A stretch of 64,000 bases of DNA from Streptomyces hyderabadensis (GTDB taxonomy: Bacteria; Actinomycetota; Actinomycetes; Streptomycetales; Streptomycetaceae). Both the position numbers and the translations under genes were made by a program. Positions 7,887-16,283 of the stretch are shown here, piece after piece. The DNA is taken from NCBI RefSeq assembly GCF_020404845.1, contig NZ_JAIOJZ010000041.1, forward strand, positions 1-64,000, in the 5' to 3' direction. Each line of letters opens with the position of its first letter. Within the stretch, counting starts at the first letter, position 1. The notes beneath the pieces are model-generated. The model ran no database searches. It saw only the letters and a program-made list of their open reading frames with translations, and was not told the origin of the DNA.

Positions 7887-9470
7887 ATGAGCCCTGAATG
7901 CCATGACTACCTCATCGTCGGAGCGGGCCCGGCCGGCCTGCAGCTCGCCTCCTTCCTGGAGCGGGACGGCGCGGACTACGTCGTCCTGGAGCGCGGCAGC
8001 GTTCCGGGCGCGTTCTTCACGCGCTTCCCGCGCCACCGCTACCTGATCTCGAACAACAAGGTGCACACCGGGTACGACGATCCGGAGCTGCGGCTGCGGA
8101 TGGACTGGAACTCACTGCTGAGCGACGACCCGGAGCTGGTGTTCACCCGGTACAGCCCGCGCTACTTCCCGCCCGCCGACGACCTGGTGCGCTACCTGGC
8201 GGACTTCGCCGACCGGACCGGGGTGCGGGTGCGCTACGACACCGCCGTACGGCACGTCACCCGCGACGCCGAGGGGTTCACCGTCACCGACGACGCCGGG
8301 ACGCGGTGGCGGGCCAGGCACCTGGTGGTCGCCACCGGCATGCCGCTGCCGAACCTGCCGTCGGTCCCGGGCGTCGAACTGGCCGAGCGCTACGACACCA
8401 TCGACACCGACCCGGCGGCGTACACGGATCAGCGGGTGCTGATCATCGGGCGGGGCAACTCGGCGTTCGAGACCGCCGAGAACCTGATGGAGAACGCGGC
8501 GGTCATCCACGTGGCCGGCTCGGGCTCGCTGCGCATGGCCTGGCGCACGCACTACGTGGGTCATCTGCGGGCGGTCTACAACAACTTCCTGGACAGCTAC
8601 CAGCTCAAGTCGCAGAACGCCCTCCTGGACGGCCGGGTGCTCGACATCCGGCGGGACGCCGACGGCTACCGGGTCCAGTTCGCCTTCGAACGCAACGAGG
8701 ACGTGGTCAAGGACCTGCGCTACGACCGGGTGATCGTGGCGACCGGGTTCCGCTGCGACGTCTCGCTCTTCGACGAGACCTGCACGCCGGACCTGATGGT
8801 CGACGGCCGCTTCCCGGAGCTGACGCCCCTGAGCGAGTCGGTCAACGTGCCCGGCCTGTACTTCGCCGGGACGCTGATGCAGGGCCGGGACTTCCGGAAG
8901 GCCACGACCGGTTTCATCCACGGCTTCCGCTACATGGTGCGGGCCCTGTACCGGGGACTGCGGCAGCGCCACCACCAGGAGCCGTGGCCCGCCACTGAGT
9001 TGGGGGACGCCACGGAGCGGGCCGTGGACGCCGTGATCGGCCGGGTCAACCGGTCGTCGGCCCTGTGGCAGCAGTTCGCCGTCCTCGGCGACCTGCTCAC
9101 CCTCGCCCCGGACGGCACCATGCGCTACGCCGAGGAGGTCCCGGTCGCCCATGTGCCGGGCGCCGTCGCCGCCGGGGACTTCGGGGACGTCGAGGCGCAC
9201 GCCGTGATCACCCTGGAGTACGGCAAGGACCACGACCTCGTCGACCCCTTCGACGTGAGTGCGGGCCGCGGGTCGCAGTACGACGTCTCCGGACTGGACG
9301 GCCGCTATCTGCACCCGGTGGTGCGCTGGTACCGGCAGGGCGCGTTCGTCGCCGAGCACCACCTCGCGTCGAACCTGGAGAACGAGTGGGACAGCGAGGA
9401 GTACCACCGTGCCCCGCTGCGGGCGTTCCTCGCCGCCCGGCGCGACGCGGTGGCCCCGGTGGCGCCGTGA
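7887..9470 (+). CDS. FAD-dependent NAD(P)-binding monooxygenase (FOXRED-like)
   Basis: A 527-residue flavoprotein. The FAD-binding GAGPAGLQ is near residue 11, and a second dinucleotide site, LIIGRGNSAFETAEN, is near residue 195, with a later VIVATGFRCDVS motif. The layout resembles class B flavin monooxygenases and the FOXRED2-like group, probably oxidising a small aromatic or amino compound. The ATG at 7887 starts the protein directly before the flavin motif. It is first gene of a tightly coupled four-gene operon; its stop overlaps the next start (GTGA). The product is unknown. Confidence 0.8.
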   Translation: MSPECHDYLIVGAGPAGLQLASFLERDGADYVVLERGSVPGAFFTRFPRHRYLISNNKVHTGYDDPELRLRMDWNSLLSDDPELVFTRYSPRYFPPADDLVRYLADFADRTGVRVRYDTAVRHVTRDAEGFTVTDDAGTRWRARHLVVATGMPLPNLPSVPGVELAERYDTIDTDPAAYTDQRVLIIGRGNSAFETAENLMENAAVIHVAGSGSLRMAWRTHYVGHLRAVYNNFLDSYQLKSQNALLDGRVLDIRRDADGYRVQFAFERNEDVVKDLRYDRVIVATGFRCDVSLFDETCTPDLMVDGRFPELTPLSESVNVPGLYFAGTLMQGRDFRKATTGFIHGFRYMVRALYRGLRQRHHQEPWPATELGDATERAVDAVIGRVNRSSALWQQFAVLGDLLTLAPDGTMRYAEEVPVAHVPGAVAAGDFGDVEAHAVITLEYGKDHDLVDPFDVSAGRGSQYDVSGLDGRYLHPVVRWYRQGAFVAEHHLASNLENEWDSEEYHRAPLRAFLAARRDAVAPVAP

Positions 9471-10537
9471 CCCTCCGCGAACTGCACGACGCGGCGCGCG
9501 CGGCGCTCGACCCCGTCCACTACGACTACGTGGCGGGCGGCGCGGGCGAGGAGCGCGCCCTGGCGGCCAACGGCCGGGCGTTCGACCGGTACGCGCTGCT
9601 GCCCCGGGTGCTGCGCGGCGCCGAGCGCCGGGACACCGGCGTCGACCTGCCGGGCGCCCGGCGGGCGGCGCCGGTGGTGGTCGCGCCGACCGCCTTCCAC
9701 CGGCTGCTGCACCCGGACGGCGAGCGGGCCACGGCGCGTGCCGCCGCGGCCGAGGGCGCCGTCCTGGTGACCGGCGTCGCCGCGACGACGGCGGTGCCGG
9801 CCGTCGTCGCGGCGGCCCGCGAGGCGGCCGCGGACCCGGCGGTGTGGTTCCTGCTGTACCCGCACCCGCGCCGGGAGGTCACCGAGGCGCTGGTGCGGCG
9901 GGCCGAGGAGGCCGGCTGTTCGGCGCTGGTCGTCACCGCCGACTCGCCGCTCTTCGGCCGGCGCACCCGGGACCTGCGCAACGGCTTCGACGACCTGCCG
10001 CCCGGATACGCCGCGGAGAACATGCGCGACCTGCCGGGCGCCCCGCCGGGCGCCCTCACCGACATCCCGATGCACCCGGCGGCGTCCTGGCGGGACTTCG
10101 CCGAGACGGTGGGCATGACCACGCTGCCCGTGTGGATCAAGGGGGTGCTCCACCCGGCGGACGCGCGGCTGGCCGTCGACCACGGCGCGGCGGGTGTGAT
10201 CGTGTCCAATCACGGGGGCCGCCAGTGCGACACCGCCGCGGCGTCCGTGGACTGCCTGCCCGCGGTCGTCGAGGCGGTCGCCGGCGCGGTGCCGGTCCTC
10301 CTGGACGGCGGGGTGCGCCGGGGCGGTGACGTGGCCGTCGCGCTCGCGCTGGGCGCGGCGGCCGTCGGCGTGGGACGCCCCGTGCTGTGGGGGCTGGCGG
10401 CCGAGGGCGAGACGGGCGTCCGCGAGGTGCTGCGCACGCTGCTCGACGAGTACGACCACACGCTCGCCCTGTGCGGCGGGCGCCGCAACGCCGATCTGAG
10501 CGCCGACATGGTCGTCCGCGGGGACGCGGCATGGTGA
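9467..10537 (+). CDS. FMN-dependent 2-hydroxy-acid oxidase/dehydrogenase
   Basis: A 356-residue protein of the glycolate/lactate/mandelate oxidase family. It shows YDYVAGGAGEE at the N-terminus, an FMN-binding TIM barrel with WIKGVLHPADA, the catalytic His in SNHGGRQ and the phosphate site LLDGGVRRGGDV. Related proteins include 4-hydroxymandelate oxidases of antibiotic clusters. The GTG start overlaps the upstream stop by 4 bp. Next to a tyrosine-type ammonia-lyase it could oxidise an aromatic hydroxy acid; that is an inference. Confidence 0.85.
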   Translation: MTLRELHDAARAALDPVHYDYVAGGAGEERALAANGRAFDRYALLPRVLRGAERRDTGVDLPGARRAAPVVVAPTAFHRLLHPDGERATARAAAAEGAVLVTGVAATTAVPAVVAAAREAAADPAVWFLLYPHPRREVTEALVRRAEEAGCSALVVTADSPLFGRRTRDLRNGFDDLPPGYAAENMRDLPGAPPGALTDIPMHPAASWRDFAETVGMTTLPVWIKGVLHPADARLAVDHGAAGVIVSNHGGRQCDTAAASVDCLPAVVEAVAGAVPVLLDGGVRRGGDVAVALALGAAAVGVGRPVLWGLAAEGETGVREVLRTLLDEYDHTLALCGGRRNADLSADMVVRGDAAW

Positions 10538-11937
10538 GCGGCACCCGGCGGCCCGCCTCGTGGTGGCTGCCGCGCACGGTGGTGGCGTTGCGCGTGCGCG
10601 TCTTCGAGAAGGTCAACGGGGACCGGGTGGTGACCCTGCCCAACGCCACCCACGGGCCGGAGGTGTTCGAGCGGGTGTACGCCCATCCCGCCGCGAACGG
10701 CCGGAGCGCGGGCGCGGGCCTGTCCGACCTGTTCTGGTACTGGCTCGCGCCGGGTCCCGAGGTGCACCAGGAGCACCTGGAGCCCGGAGCGCGCTACGAC
10801 GAGGTCGCCGCCACCACACGCCGCATCCTCGCGGGTTCCTCCGCCGCACTCGCCGAGGCGGCCGGGCGGGCCGTCGCGGACGTACTGGACACGCTGCCCG
10901 GCACGCGCATCAGCCTGGTGCGGCTGCGCGACCTGCTGATGCCGGCGTGGGCGGCCTTCGCCTACGAGCTGGTCTTCCGCCGGCCGTGCCCGCCGCACGC
11001 CCGGGACCTGATCACCGCGCACGCCGACGACGTGATCAGCGCCCTGAAGTGCACCGGGCTGCGGCACCCGCGCCGCCGGGCGCGGCTGACGGCGTACCTG
11101 CGCGAGCGGATCGCCGCCGGTGAGGTGCCGCACCGGCTGCCGGCCTCCCTGACGCCCGCCGAGCAGGCGCTGTATCTGCAGGGGACGTTCTTCAACACGG
11201 CGGTCGTCCAGCTGTCGGAGGCGACCGCACACGTCCTGCTCGCCCTGGCCCGTCATCCGCGGGTGCAGCGCCGCCTGTGGGAACGCCCGGACGACGACCG
11301 GTACCTCGCACGGGTGATCGACGAAACACTGCGGCTGTACCCGCTGTTCGGGATCGCCCACCGCATCACCACGGACGAGGTGCCGCTCGACGACACGACG
11401 GTGCTGCCGGCCGGGTCCGTCGTGTGCTTCAGCTACCCCGACTACCAGGCCACCGGCCATGAACGGCCCGACGAGTTCGATCCGGACCGCTGGTCGGAGC
11501 CCGCGGCCAGGAAGGTCCGGTACATCCCGTTCGGGGTCGCGGCGAACCGTCCCTGCCCCGCGTGGCGGGTGTCCCCGATCGTGCTGCGCGTCGCGGTGCG
11601 CGAGGTGCTGCGCCGCTTCCGGCTCGACTCGACGGCCTCGCACACCCGATCCAACCCGCACCGCGCGCCCTGTCTGCTGATCCCCCGCGGACTGTCCCCC
11701 GGCCGGCGCCGGCTGGAGACCATGCGCCGGTTCGTCCGGCTGCGCGACGGCGTGGAGGACGTCACCCGGGGCGTGCGGCAGCTGGTGCTCGGCACGGTCA
11801 TGGTGCTGCACGCCCGTCGGCTGCGCCTGGCGGCCCGGTACTTCGACGAACCGGGCCCCGGACGCTGTCCGGTGGCCCACCACGGGGGGAGCCATGGGAG
11901 CAACGAGACCACGGAGAACAAGGAGAGCAACGGATGA
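10531..11937 (+). CDS. Cytochrome P450
   Basis: A 468-residue P450 with the K-helix ETLR in VIDETLRLYPLFG and the haem loop YIPFGVAANRPCPAWRV, where the second Cys region (PCP) supplies the thiolate. It is longer than most bacterial P450s because of a C-terminal extension of about 70 residues after the haem domain, ending in an Asn/Glu/Gly-rich tail. It overlaps the oxidase gene by 7 bp; GTG 10534 is an alternative start. The I-helix oxygen-binding motif is atypical (FFNTAVVQLSEAT), so function as a normal monooxygenase should be tested. Redox partners are not encoded beside it. Confidence 0.85.
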   Translation: MVSGTRRPASWWLPRTVVALRVRVFEKVNGDRVVTLPNATHGPEVFERVYAHPAANGRSAGAGLSDLFWYWLAPGPEVHQEHLEPGARYDEVAATTRRILAGSSAALAEAAGRAVADVLDTLPGTRISLVRLRDLLMPAWAAFAYELVFRRPCPPHARDLITAHADDVISALKCTGLRHPRRRARLTAYLRERIAAGEVPHRLPASLTPAEQALYLQGTFFNTAVVQLSEATAHVLLALARHPRVQRRLWERPDDDRYLARVIDETLRLYPLFGIAHRITTDEVPLDDTTVLPAGSVVCFSYPDYQATGHERPDEFDPDRWSEPAARKVRYIPFGVAANRPCPAWRVSPIVLRVAVREVLRRFRLDSTASHTRSNPHRAPCLLIPRGLSPGRRRLETMRRFVRLRDGVEDVTRGVRQLVLGTVMVLHARRLRLAARYFDEPGPGRCPVAHHGGSHGSNETTENKESNG

Positions 11938-13193
11938 GTACCACGGAGCTGGGCCCCGCGTTCTTCCTCTCGGTCGTCGTGATCCTCGCGGTGTGCCGCG
12001 TCGTCAGCCGACTGGTGCAGACGGTCGGACAGCCGCCCGTCGTCGGTGAGATGCTCGCGGGCGTGGTGCTGGGCCCCTCGGTGCTGGGCGCCCTGCTGCC
12101 CGGCGTCGAGTCGGCGCTCTTCCCCACGGAACTGCGGCCGGTGCTCTACGTGGTGGGGCAGATCGGGCTCGTGGCGTTCATGTTCCACGTCGGCTGGGAC
12201 TTCCGCGCGGACCGGCTCCGCGGTGTGGCCCGGTCGGCCGGGCTGGTGTCGGCGGCCGGGCTGGTGGTGCCGACGGTGCTCGGAGTCGCGCTCATCGCCG
12301 CCGTCGGCGAACGCACGGGTGCGCTCGCCCCGGACGTGTCGCTGACGGTGTCCGGGCTGTTCGTCGGTGTCGCGCTGGCGGTGACGGCGTTCCCGATGCT
12401 GGCCAGGATCATCGCCGAACGGAACCTGGCGAAGACCCGGTTCGGCGCCCTGTCCCTGGGGGCCGGGGCGGTCGACGACGCGGCGGCCTGGGTCCTGCTG
12501 GCCGGGGTCTTCGGCATCGCGGGCGGCAGCGCCGGGAAGGTCTCGGTGGCCGTCGCCGGGGGCCTCGGCCTGATCGCGGTGCTGGCCGTGGGCGTACGGC
12601 TGCGCGGCCGTACGACGCTGCTCGCCGAGCGTGCCGGCGCCGACCAGCTCCTGCTCGCCCTGGTCGGCGTGCTGTTCCTGGTCGCCTGGTACACCGACGT
12701 GATCGGGCTGTACGCGGTGTTCGGCGCGTTCAGCCTCGGCGTCGTCTTCCCCCGCTCGGCCCGGCTCGACGACACGGTGCGGACCCTCAAGCCGGTGGGG
12801 GCGGTCTTCGTGCCGCTGTTCTTCACCTACTCGGGGCTGAACACCGACTTCACCCTGCTGGGTTCGGGTCCGGTCCTGCTCTTCACCGCGGGGTGCGTGG
12901 CGGTCGCGGTCGTCGGCAAGTTCGGCGCCTGCTGGCTCGCGGCACGCATCGCGGGCGAGCCCGGCCCGGTCGCGCTGCGGGTGGGCGCGCTGATGAACGC
13001 GCGCGGCCTGATGCAGCTGATCGCCCTCAACCTGGGCTTGGCGGCGGGCATCGTGACACAGGCGATGTTCAGCGCCCTGGTGGTCGTCGCCATCACGACG
13101 ACGGTCATGGCGACCCCGCTGCTGGCCCTGCTGGACCGCCGCGACCGGGCACGCGCGGGCCGCCCACGGGAGGCCGTCGCGGTGGGTCAGTGA
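11934..13193 (+). CDS. Cation/proton antiporter (CPA2/KefB-like)
   Basis: A 419-residue integral membrane protein with about 12 hydrophobic helices. GQPPVVGEMLAGVVLGPS near residue 32 and the paired acidic residues in AGAVDDAAAW are hallmarks of the Na+/H+ exchanger CPA2 group. No TrkA domain follows. It overlaps the P450 gene by 4 bp (ATGA), with AAGGAGAG upstream, so it is part of the same operon. An antiporter in a biosynthetic operon may export product or provide ion-linked resistance, as in polyether loci; this is only inferred. Confidence 0.85.
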   Translation: MSTTELGPAFFLSVVVILAVCRVVSRLVQTVGQPPVVGEMLAGVVLGPSVLGALLPGVESALFPTELRPVLYVVGQIGLVAFMFHVGWDFRADRLRGVARSAGLVSAAGLVVPTVLGVALIAAVGERTGALAPDVSLTVSGLFVGVALAVTAFPMLARIIAERNLAKTRFGALSLGAGAVDDAAAWVLLAGVFGIAGGSAGKVSVAVAGGLGLIAVLAVGVRLRGRTTLLAERAGADQLLLALVGVLFLVAWYTDVIGLYAVFGAFSLGVVFPRSARLDDTVRTLKPVGAVFVPLFFTYSGLNTDFTLLGSGPVLLFTAGCVAVAVVGKFGACWLAARIAGEPGPVALRVGALMNARGLMQLIALNLGLAAGIVTQAMFSALVVVAITTTVMATPLLALLDRRDRARAGRPREAVAVGQ

Positions 13194-13199
13194 ACCGGC

Positions 13200-13640
13200 G
13201 CCTCCTGTGCCCGTCCCCGCCGAACCGCCGGGTCGCCACCCGCCTGAGGGTGCCGACCCGGCGGGACGGCCCGTCGTGACGTCGATCTGCCGGGGGCGGC
13301 CCGCCGGGGGGGGCTGCACCCGGGGGGACCGCCGTGGAGGGGGCGACCGCCCGCCGGAGGGAGTCCGCCGTGGAGGGAGCGGCCCGGCCCTGGGGGCGGC
13401 CCGCCGAGTGGGGGTCCCTGGGTGCGCGACCCAGGGTGGGCCCGCCATCGGAAGCCGTCCTCCGTGGGCCCCGTAGAGAAGGCAATCCTGAGGGGGTAGC
13501 CCGGCGGGGGCCGACCCGCCAGTGGGGGCGGCCCGCGGTGGCGGGGGCAATCCTGGGGAGCGACCCGCCGAACAGGGGCCCCGCCGTCGGGGACGGCGGG
13601 GGGCGGCCCCGGTGGGGCGCCCCGCCCGGAGGGGAGGTGG
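13200..13640. repeat. G-rich degenerate repeat region between convergent genes
   Basis: About 440 bp between the antiporter and ligase stop codons contains no convincing gene. On the + strand it is made of imperfect blocks of the type GGGGGCGGCCCGCC (near 13292, 13394 and 13524), ACCGCCGTGGAGGG and CAATCCTGGGG, with many runs of four to eight G. This looks like a decayed tandem repeat and has quadruplex-forming potential. Open frames here are low-complexity by-products of composition. Confidence 0.6.
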
Positions 13641-13649
13641 CGTGCCTTC

Positions 13650-15113
13650 TCAACTCCCGGACGTCAGCCGCCGCTTGTCCGGCTTCCCGGCCGCGGTGAG
13701 CGGCACCTCGTCGATGAGGGTGAGGCGGGTCGGCGCGCAGGCCTCGCCCAACCGGGCCGTCACCAGCGCGCGCAGCTCGTCGAGGGCGGGCACCCGACCG
13801 GCCGTGGGGACGACGAAGGCGTGCACGGCCTCCCCCGTGGCATCGTCGGGGACGGCGACGACGTACGCCTCGGTCACCGCCGGGTGACGGGCGAGCAGCC
13901 GCTCGACGGGGCCGGTGTAGTACACGTTGGCATCGACGATGACCACGTCCCGGGTCCGCCCCGAGAGCCACAGCCGCCCCTGGGCGTCAAGGCTCCCGAG
14001 GTCGCGCGTGCGGACCCAGCCGTCCACGAACACCTCGTCCCCGAGCCCGGATTGGCCCCAGTACCCGGAACCCTGCGACGGCGTACGGACGAAGATCTCC
14101 CCCTCGGTGCCGGCCGGGACCGGGCGGCCGGAGGGATCCCAGACCTCCAGGTCGACGGGCGGCACACCGAGCGAGCCGGGCGGATCGGCGGGCGTGGCCA
14201 TGGAGATCATGCCGGTCTCGGTCTGTCCGTACCCGTGGAAGACGACCGGGCCGAGCACCTCCGCCGCCGCCCGCGCCCGGCCCGGTTCCAGCGGTGAGCC
14301 GGAGACCATGAGCGCGCGCAGGGTGCCGAGGTCGGCGGGCGCCGAGCGCAGGCCCGTCACCAGCCGGTTCAGCCGCCCGACCGTGATGACGCTCGCGGTC
14401 GCCCGGTGGCGCACGAGGGCCCCGGGGAGGTCCGGCGGGTCGGCCGCGACCAGGACGCCCCCGGCGGCGAGCGCGAGCAGGCCGTATTCGAGCATCACCT
14501 GGCTGGCCAGGGTGCCGAAGACGAGGAACCTGTCCAGCCGGCCCGCCAGTTCCCGGACCGCGGGCGGCCAGTCCTCGGGGCGCAGCGCCCAGGCCGCGGT
14601 CATCGCCGCGTACGTCTGGACGCAGGCCTTGGGCACACCGGTACTGCCGCTGGTGTGGATGAGCCGGGCGACGTCCTGCGGGCGGCCCGAGACGCGGGGC
14701 CGCGTACCGTCGTCCGGCGTCGCAAGCAGCTCGTCGAGCTGGAGGACGACGCCCGTCGGCCGGGCGTCCGCTCCGTCCGGTCCGCCGGCCCGGTCCGTGA
14801 TCGCGACCGTGACCTCGGCGTCGCGCAGGAGGGCCGCCTGCTGGTGGTCCGTCATGCCGGGCCGCACCCCGACCACCCGGGCTCCGACCGTGTAGGCGGC
14901 GATGACGGCGGCGAACGCCTCGGGGCCGACGCCGAGCAGCAGGGCGACGGGGTGGCCCGGCCCGAGGCCGTGCCGCCGCAGGGCGGCAGCCACCCGCCGG
15001 GTCATGCCGAGCAGTTGCCGCCCGCTCACCTCCCGGCCGTCGTGCTCGAAGACGGTGCGGTCGCCCGCCGCGTCGAGGAGATCGAGGACTGCACCGGGAA
15101 ACTGTTCCGTCAT
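13650..15113 (-). CDS. AMP-dependent acyl-CoA ligase (4-coumarate-CoA-ligase-like)
   Basis: A 487-residue ANL-superfamily adenylating enzyme. The P-loop is HTSGSTGVPKAC near residue 155, the core motif is GYGQTET near 290, and the hinge/A8 region is WVRTRDLG...LSGRTRDVVI; the catalytic Lys is in TAAGKPDKR at the C-terminus. There is no carrier domain, so it should form a free acyl-CoA or adenylate. The ATG at 15113 has GGAG upstream. It converges on the antiporter gene and has an operator like the one at the lyase promoter. Activation of the coumarate/cinnamate-type product of the lyase is a reasonable inference. Confidence 0.85.
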   Translation of the reverse strand: MTEQFPGAVLDLLDAAGDRTVFEHDGREVSGRQLLGMTRRVAAALRRHGLGPGHPVALLLGVGPEAFAAVIAAYTVGARVVGVRPGMTDHQQAALLRDAEVTVAITDRAGGPDGADARPTGVVLQLDELLATPDDGTRPRVSGRPQDVARLIHTSGSTGVPKACVQTYAAMTAAWALRPEDWPPAVRELAGRLDRFLVFGTLASQVMLEYGLLALAAGGVLVAADPPDLPGALVRHRATASVITVGRLNRLVTGLRSAPADLGTLRALMVSGSPLEPGRARAAAEVLGPVVFHGYGQTETGMISMATPADPPGSLGVPPVDLEVWDPSGRPVPAGTEGEIFVRTPSQGSGYWGQSGLGDEVFVDGWVRTRDLGSLDAQGRLWLSGRTRDVVIVDANVYYTGPVERLLARHPAVTEAYVVAVPDDATGEAVHAFVVPTAGRVPALDELRALVTARLGEACAPTRLTLIDEVPLTAAGKPDKRRLTSGS

Positions 15114-15170
15114 GGCGCTCCTTCACGAGACCGGTCGATCGCACACCACCGGCCGGACGCTAACGGCGCG

Positions 15171-15190
15171 TTATCAGAAGGCTCTGAGAT
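15171..15190. promoter_or_regulatory. Operator upstream of CoA ligase, matching the lyase operator
   Basis: TCAGAAGGCTCTGA (15174-15187) lies about 60 bp upstream of the ligase ATG. Its reverse complement shares ATCTCAGAGC and TCTGA with the 7846-7865 site (16 of 20 positions by eye). Two such sites 7.3 kb apart, at the only two promoter regions of this gene set, point to one shared regulator. Confidence 0.6.
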
Positions 15191-15300
15191 GCGTACCGGC
15201 CAGGACCGGCCTGGGGGCGGCGCGAGCCGACGCACGCTTCCTTCCGGTGCGTACGCCGGCCGGTCGCCCCCGGTACGGCGGCATCAGCCGGTACGGCGCT

Positions 15301-16050
15301 TCAGCAGGCGCCGAGGTCCTCCCAGACGCCCCATTCGCCGGTGGTGCCGGGCTCCTCCCCGGTCACCCACCACTTGGCGCGCCAGGTGTGACCGTCGTGG
15401 GAGACGGTCTCGCCGCCGTTGTAGACACTCCCGGCGCTCCAGGCCGCCGCGACGCAGTCGCCCGGCTGGTCGCCGCCACCGTCGTCACCGCCTCCGTCGT
15501 CGCCACCGCCGTCGTCCCCGCCACCGTCGTCACCACCGCCGATGTTGACGTCGATGCAGGCGTAGAAGGCGTTGGCGGTGTCCGCGATGTTCCAGACCGC
15601 GAGCACCTTCTGCCGCCCGCTGAACCCGCCGAAGTCCAGCTGGTGGCTGACCGATGCGGGCGGCAGCGCGCCGTGCCCGTCGAACTGGGCGATCTTCTGG
15701 TCGCCGATGAAGTACTGCCAGTTGCTGGTGGCGTGCCGCGCCTCGATGGTCCAGGTGAAGGTGTGGGTGGTGCCGATCGGGGTGACCCGCCAGCCCTTGC
15801 TGTCGTCGTCCAGGTCGGCCCAACGGGCGTCTCCGCCGCTGCAGTTGCGCAGCCCCTTCGGGCCCTCGACGCTCGCCGGTTCCCACTTGATCTGTCCGCA
15901 CTGCACCACGCGGTTGGCGCACTGGTCCTGCCGGCTCCCCGGCGAGACCACCCAGCCGTGGGCGCTCGCCGTCGGCGCCGGCAGACTCAGGGCCACCACG
16001 GGAGCGACCAGCGCACCCACGGCCGCCGCCAGCTTTCTTTTCATGCGCAT
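15301..16050 (-). CDS. Secreted chitin-active lytic polysaccharide monooxygenase (AA10) with CBM5/12
   Basis: A 249-residue exported copper enzyme. The signal peptide ends at TASA, leaving H31 (HGWVVSPGSR) as the first residue of the mature protein, the first arm of the copper histidine brace. The second His is in EARHATSNWQYF. The AA10 domain ends near residue 175. A repeated GGGDD linker and a C-terminal chitin-binding domain with GDTW-like aromatic residues (HTWRAKWWVTGEEP) follow. Two dre boxes upstream indicate control by DasR in response to N-acetylglucosamine. ATG 16044 is an alternative start. Confidence 0.93.
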   Translation of the reverse strand: MRMKRKLAAAVGALVAPVVALSLPAPTASAHGWVVSPGSRQDQCANRVVQCGQIKWEPASVEGPKGLRNCSGGDARWADLDDDSKGWRVTPIGTTHTFTWTIEARHATSNWQYFIGDQKIAQFDGHGALPPASVSHQLDFGGFSGRQKVLAVWNIADTANAFYACIDVNIGGGDDGGGDDGGGDDGGGDDGGGDQPGDCVAAAWSAGSVYNGGETVSHDGHTWRAKWWVTGEEPGTTGEWGVWEDLGAC

Positions 16051-16130
16051 GACATCACTTTTCCCTTCGGTCCACGTCGAATCAGCCTGCCCCGGCTCAC
16101 GACGTTGCCGATCAGGCAACCCCGCAGCGC

Positions 16131-16162
16131 AGGTCTAGACCTACGCGTGCAGGTCTAGACCT
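16131..16162. promoter_or_regulatory. Two DasR-type (dre) boxes upstream of the LPMO gene
   Basis: The 12-bp perfect palindrome AGGTCTAGACCT occurs twice, at 16131-16142 and 16151-16162, exactly 20 bp apart. It matches the core of the known dre consensus (TGGTCTAGACCA-like) and the 12-bp direct repeats of Streptomyces chitinase promoters. It lies 81 bp upstream of the LPMO start, and the divergent amidase begins about 120 bp away on the other side. Confidence 0.85.
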
Positions 16163-16283
16163 TAGCGAAGGGCGGGGTCTCGTCAAGGGGTCGCACACCG
16201 CCCCCGTGCCCTGCCACCCGCGCCAACTGCCGCGGTCGAGGACCTACTTGTGCCGGACGGGCCGGTGTAGTGGGCTGTCCGCC

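Noticed and set aside
15480..15545. Repeats in the LPMO gene that look like a short tandem array
   Set aside because: They encode the Gly/Asp linker between the catalytic and chitin-binding domains; no CRISPR-like spacer structure is present.
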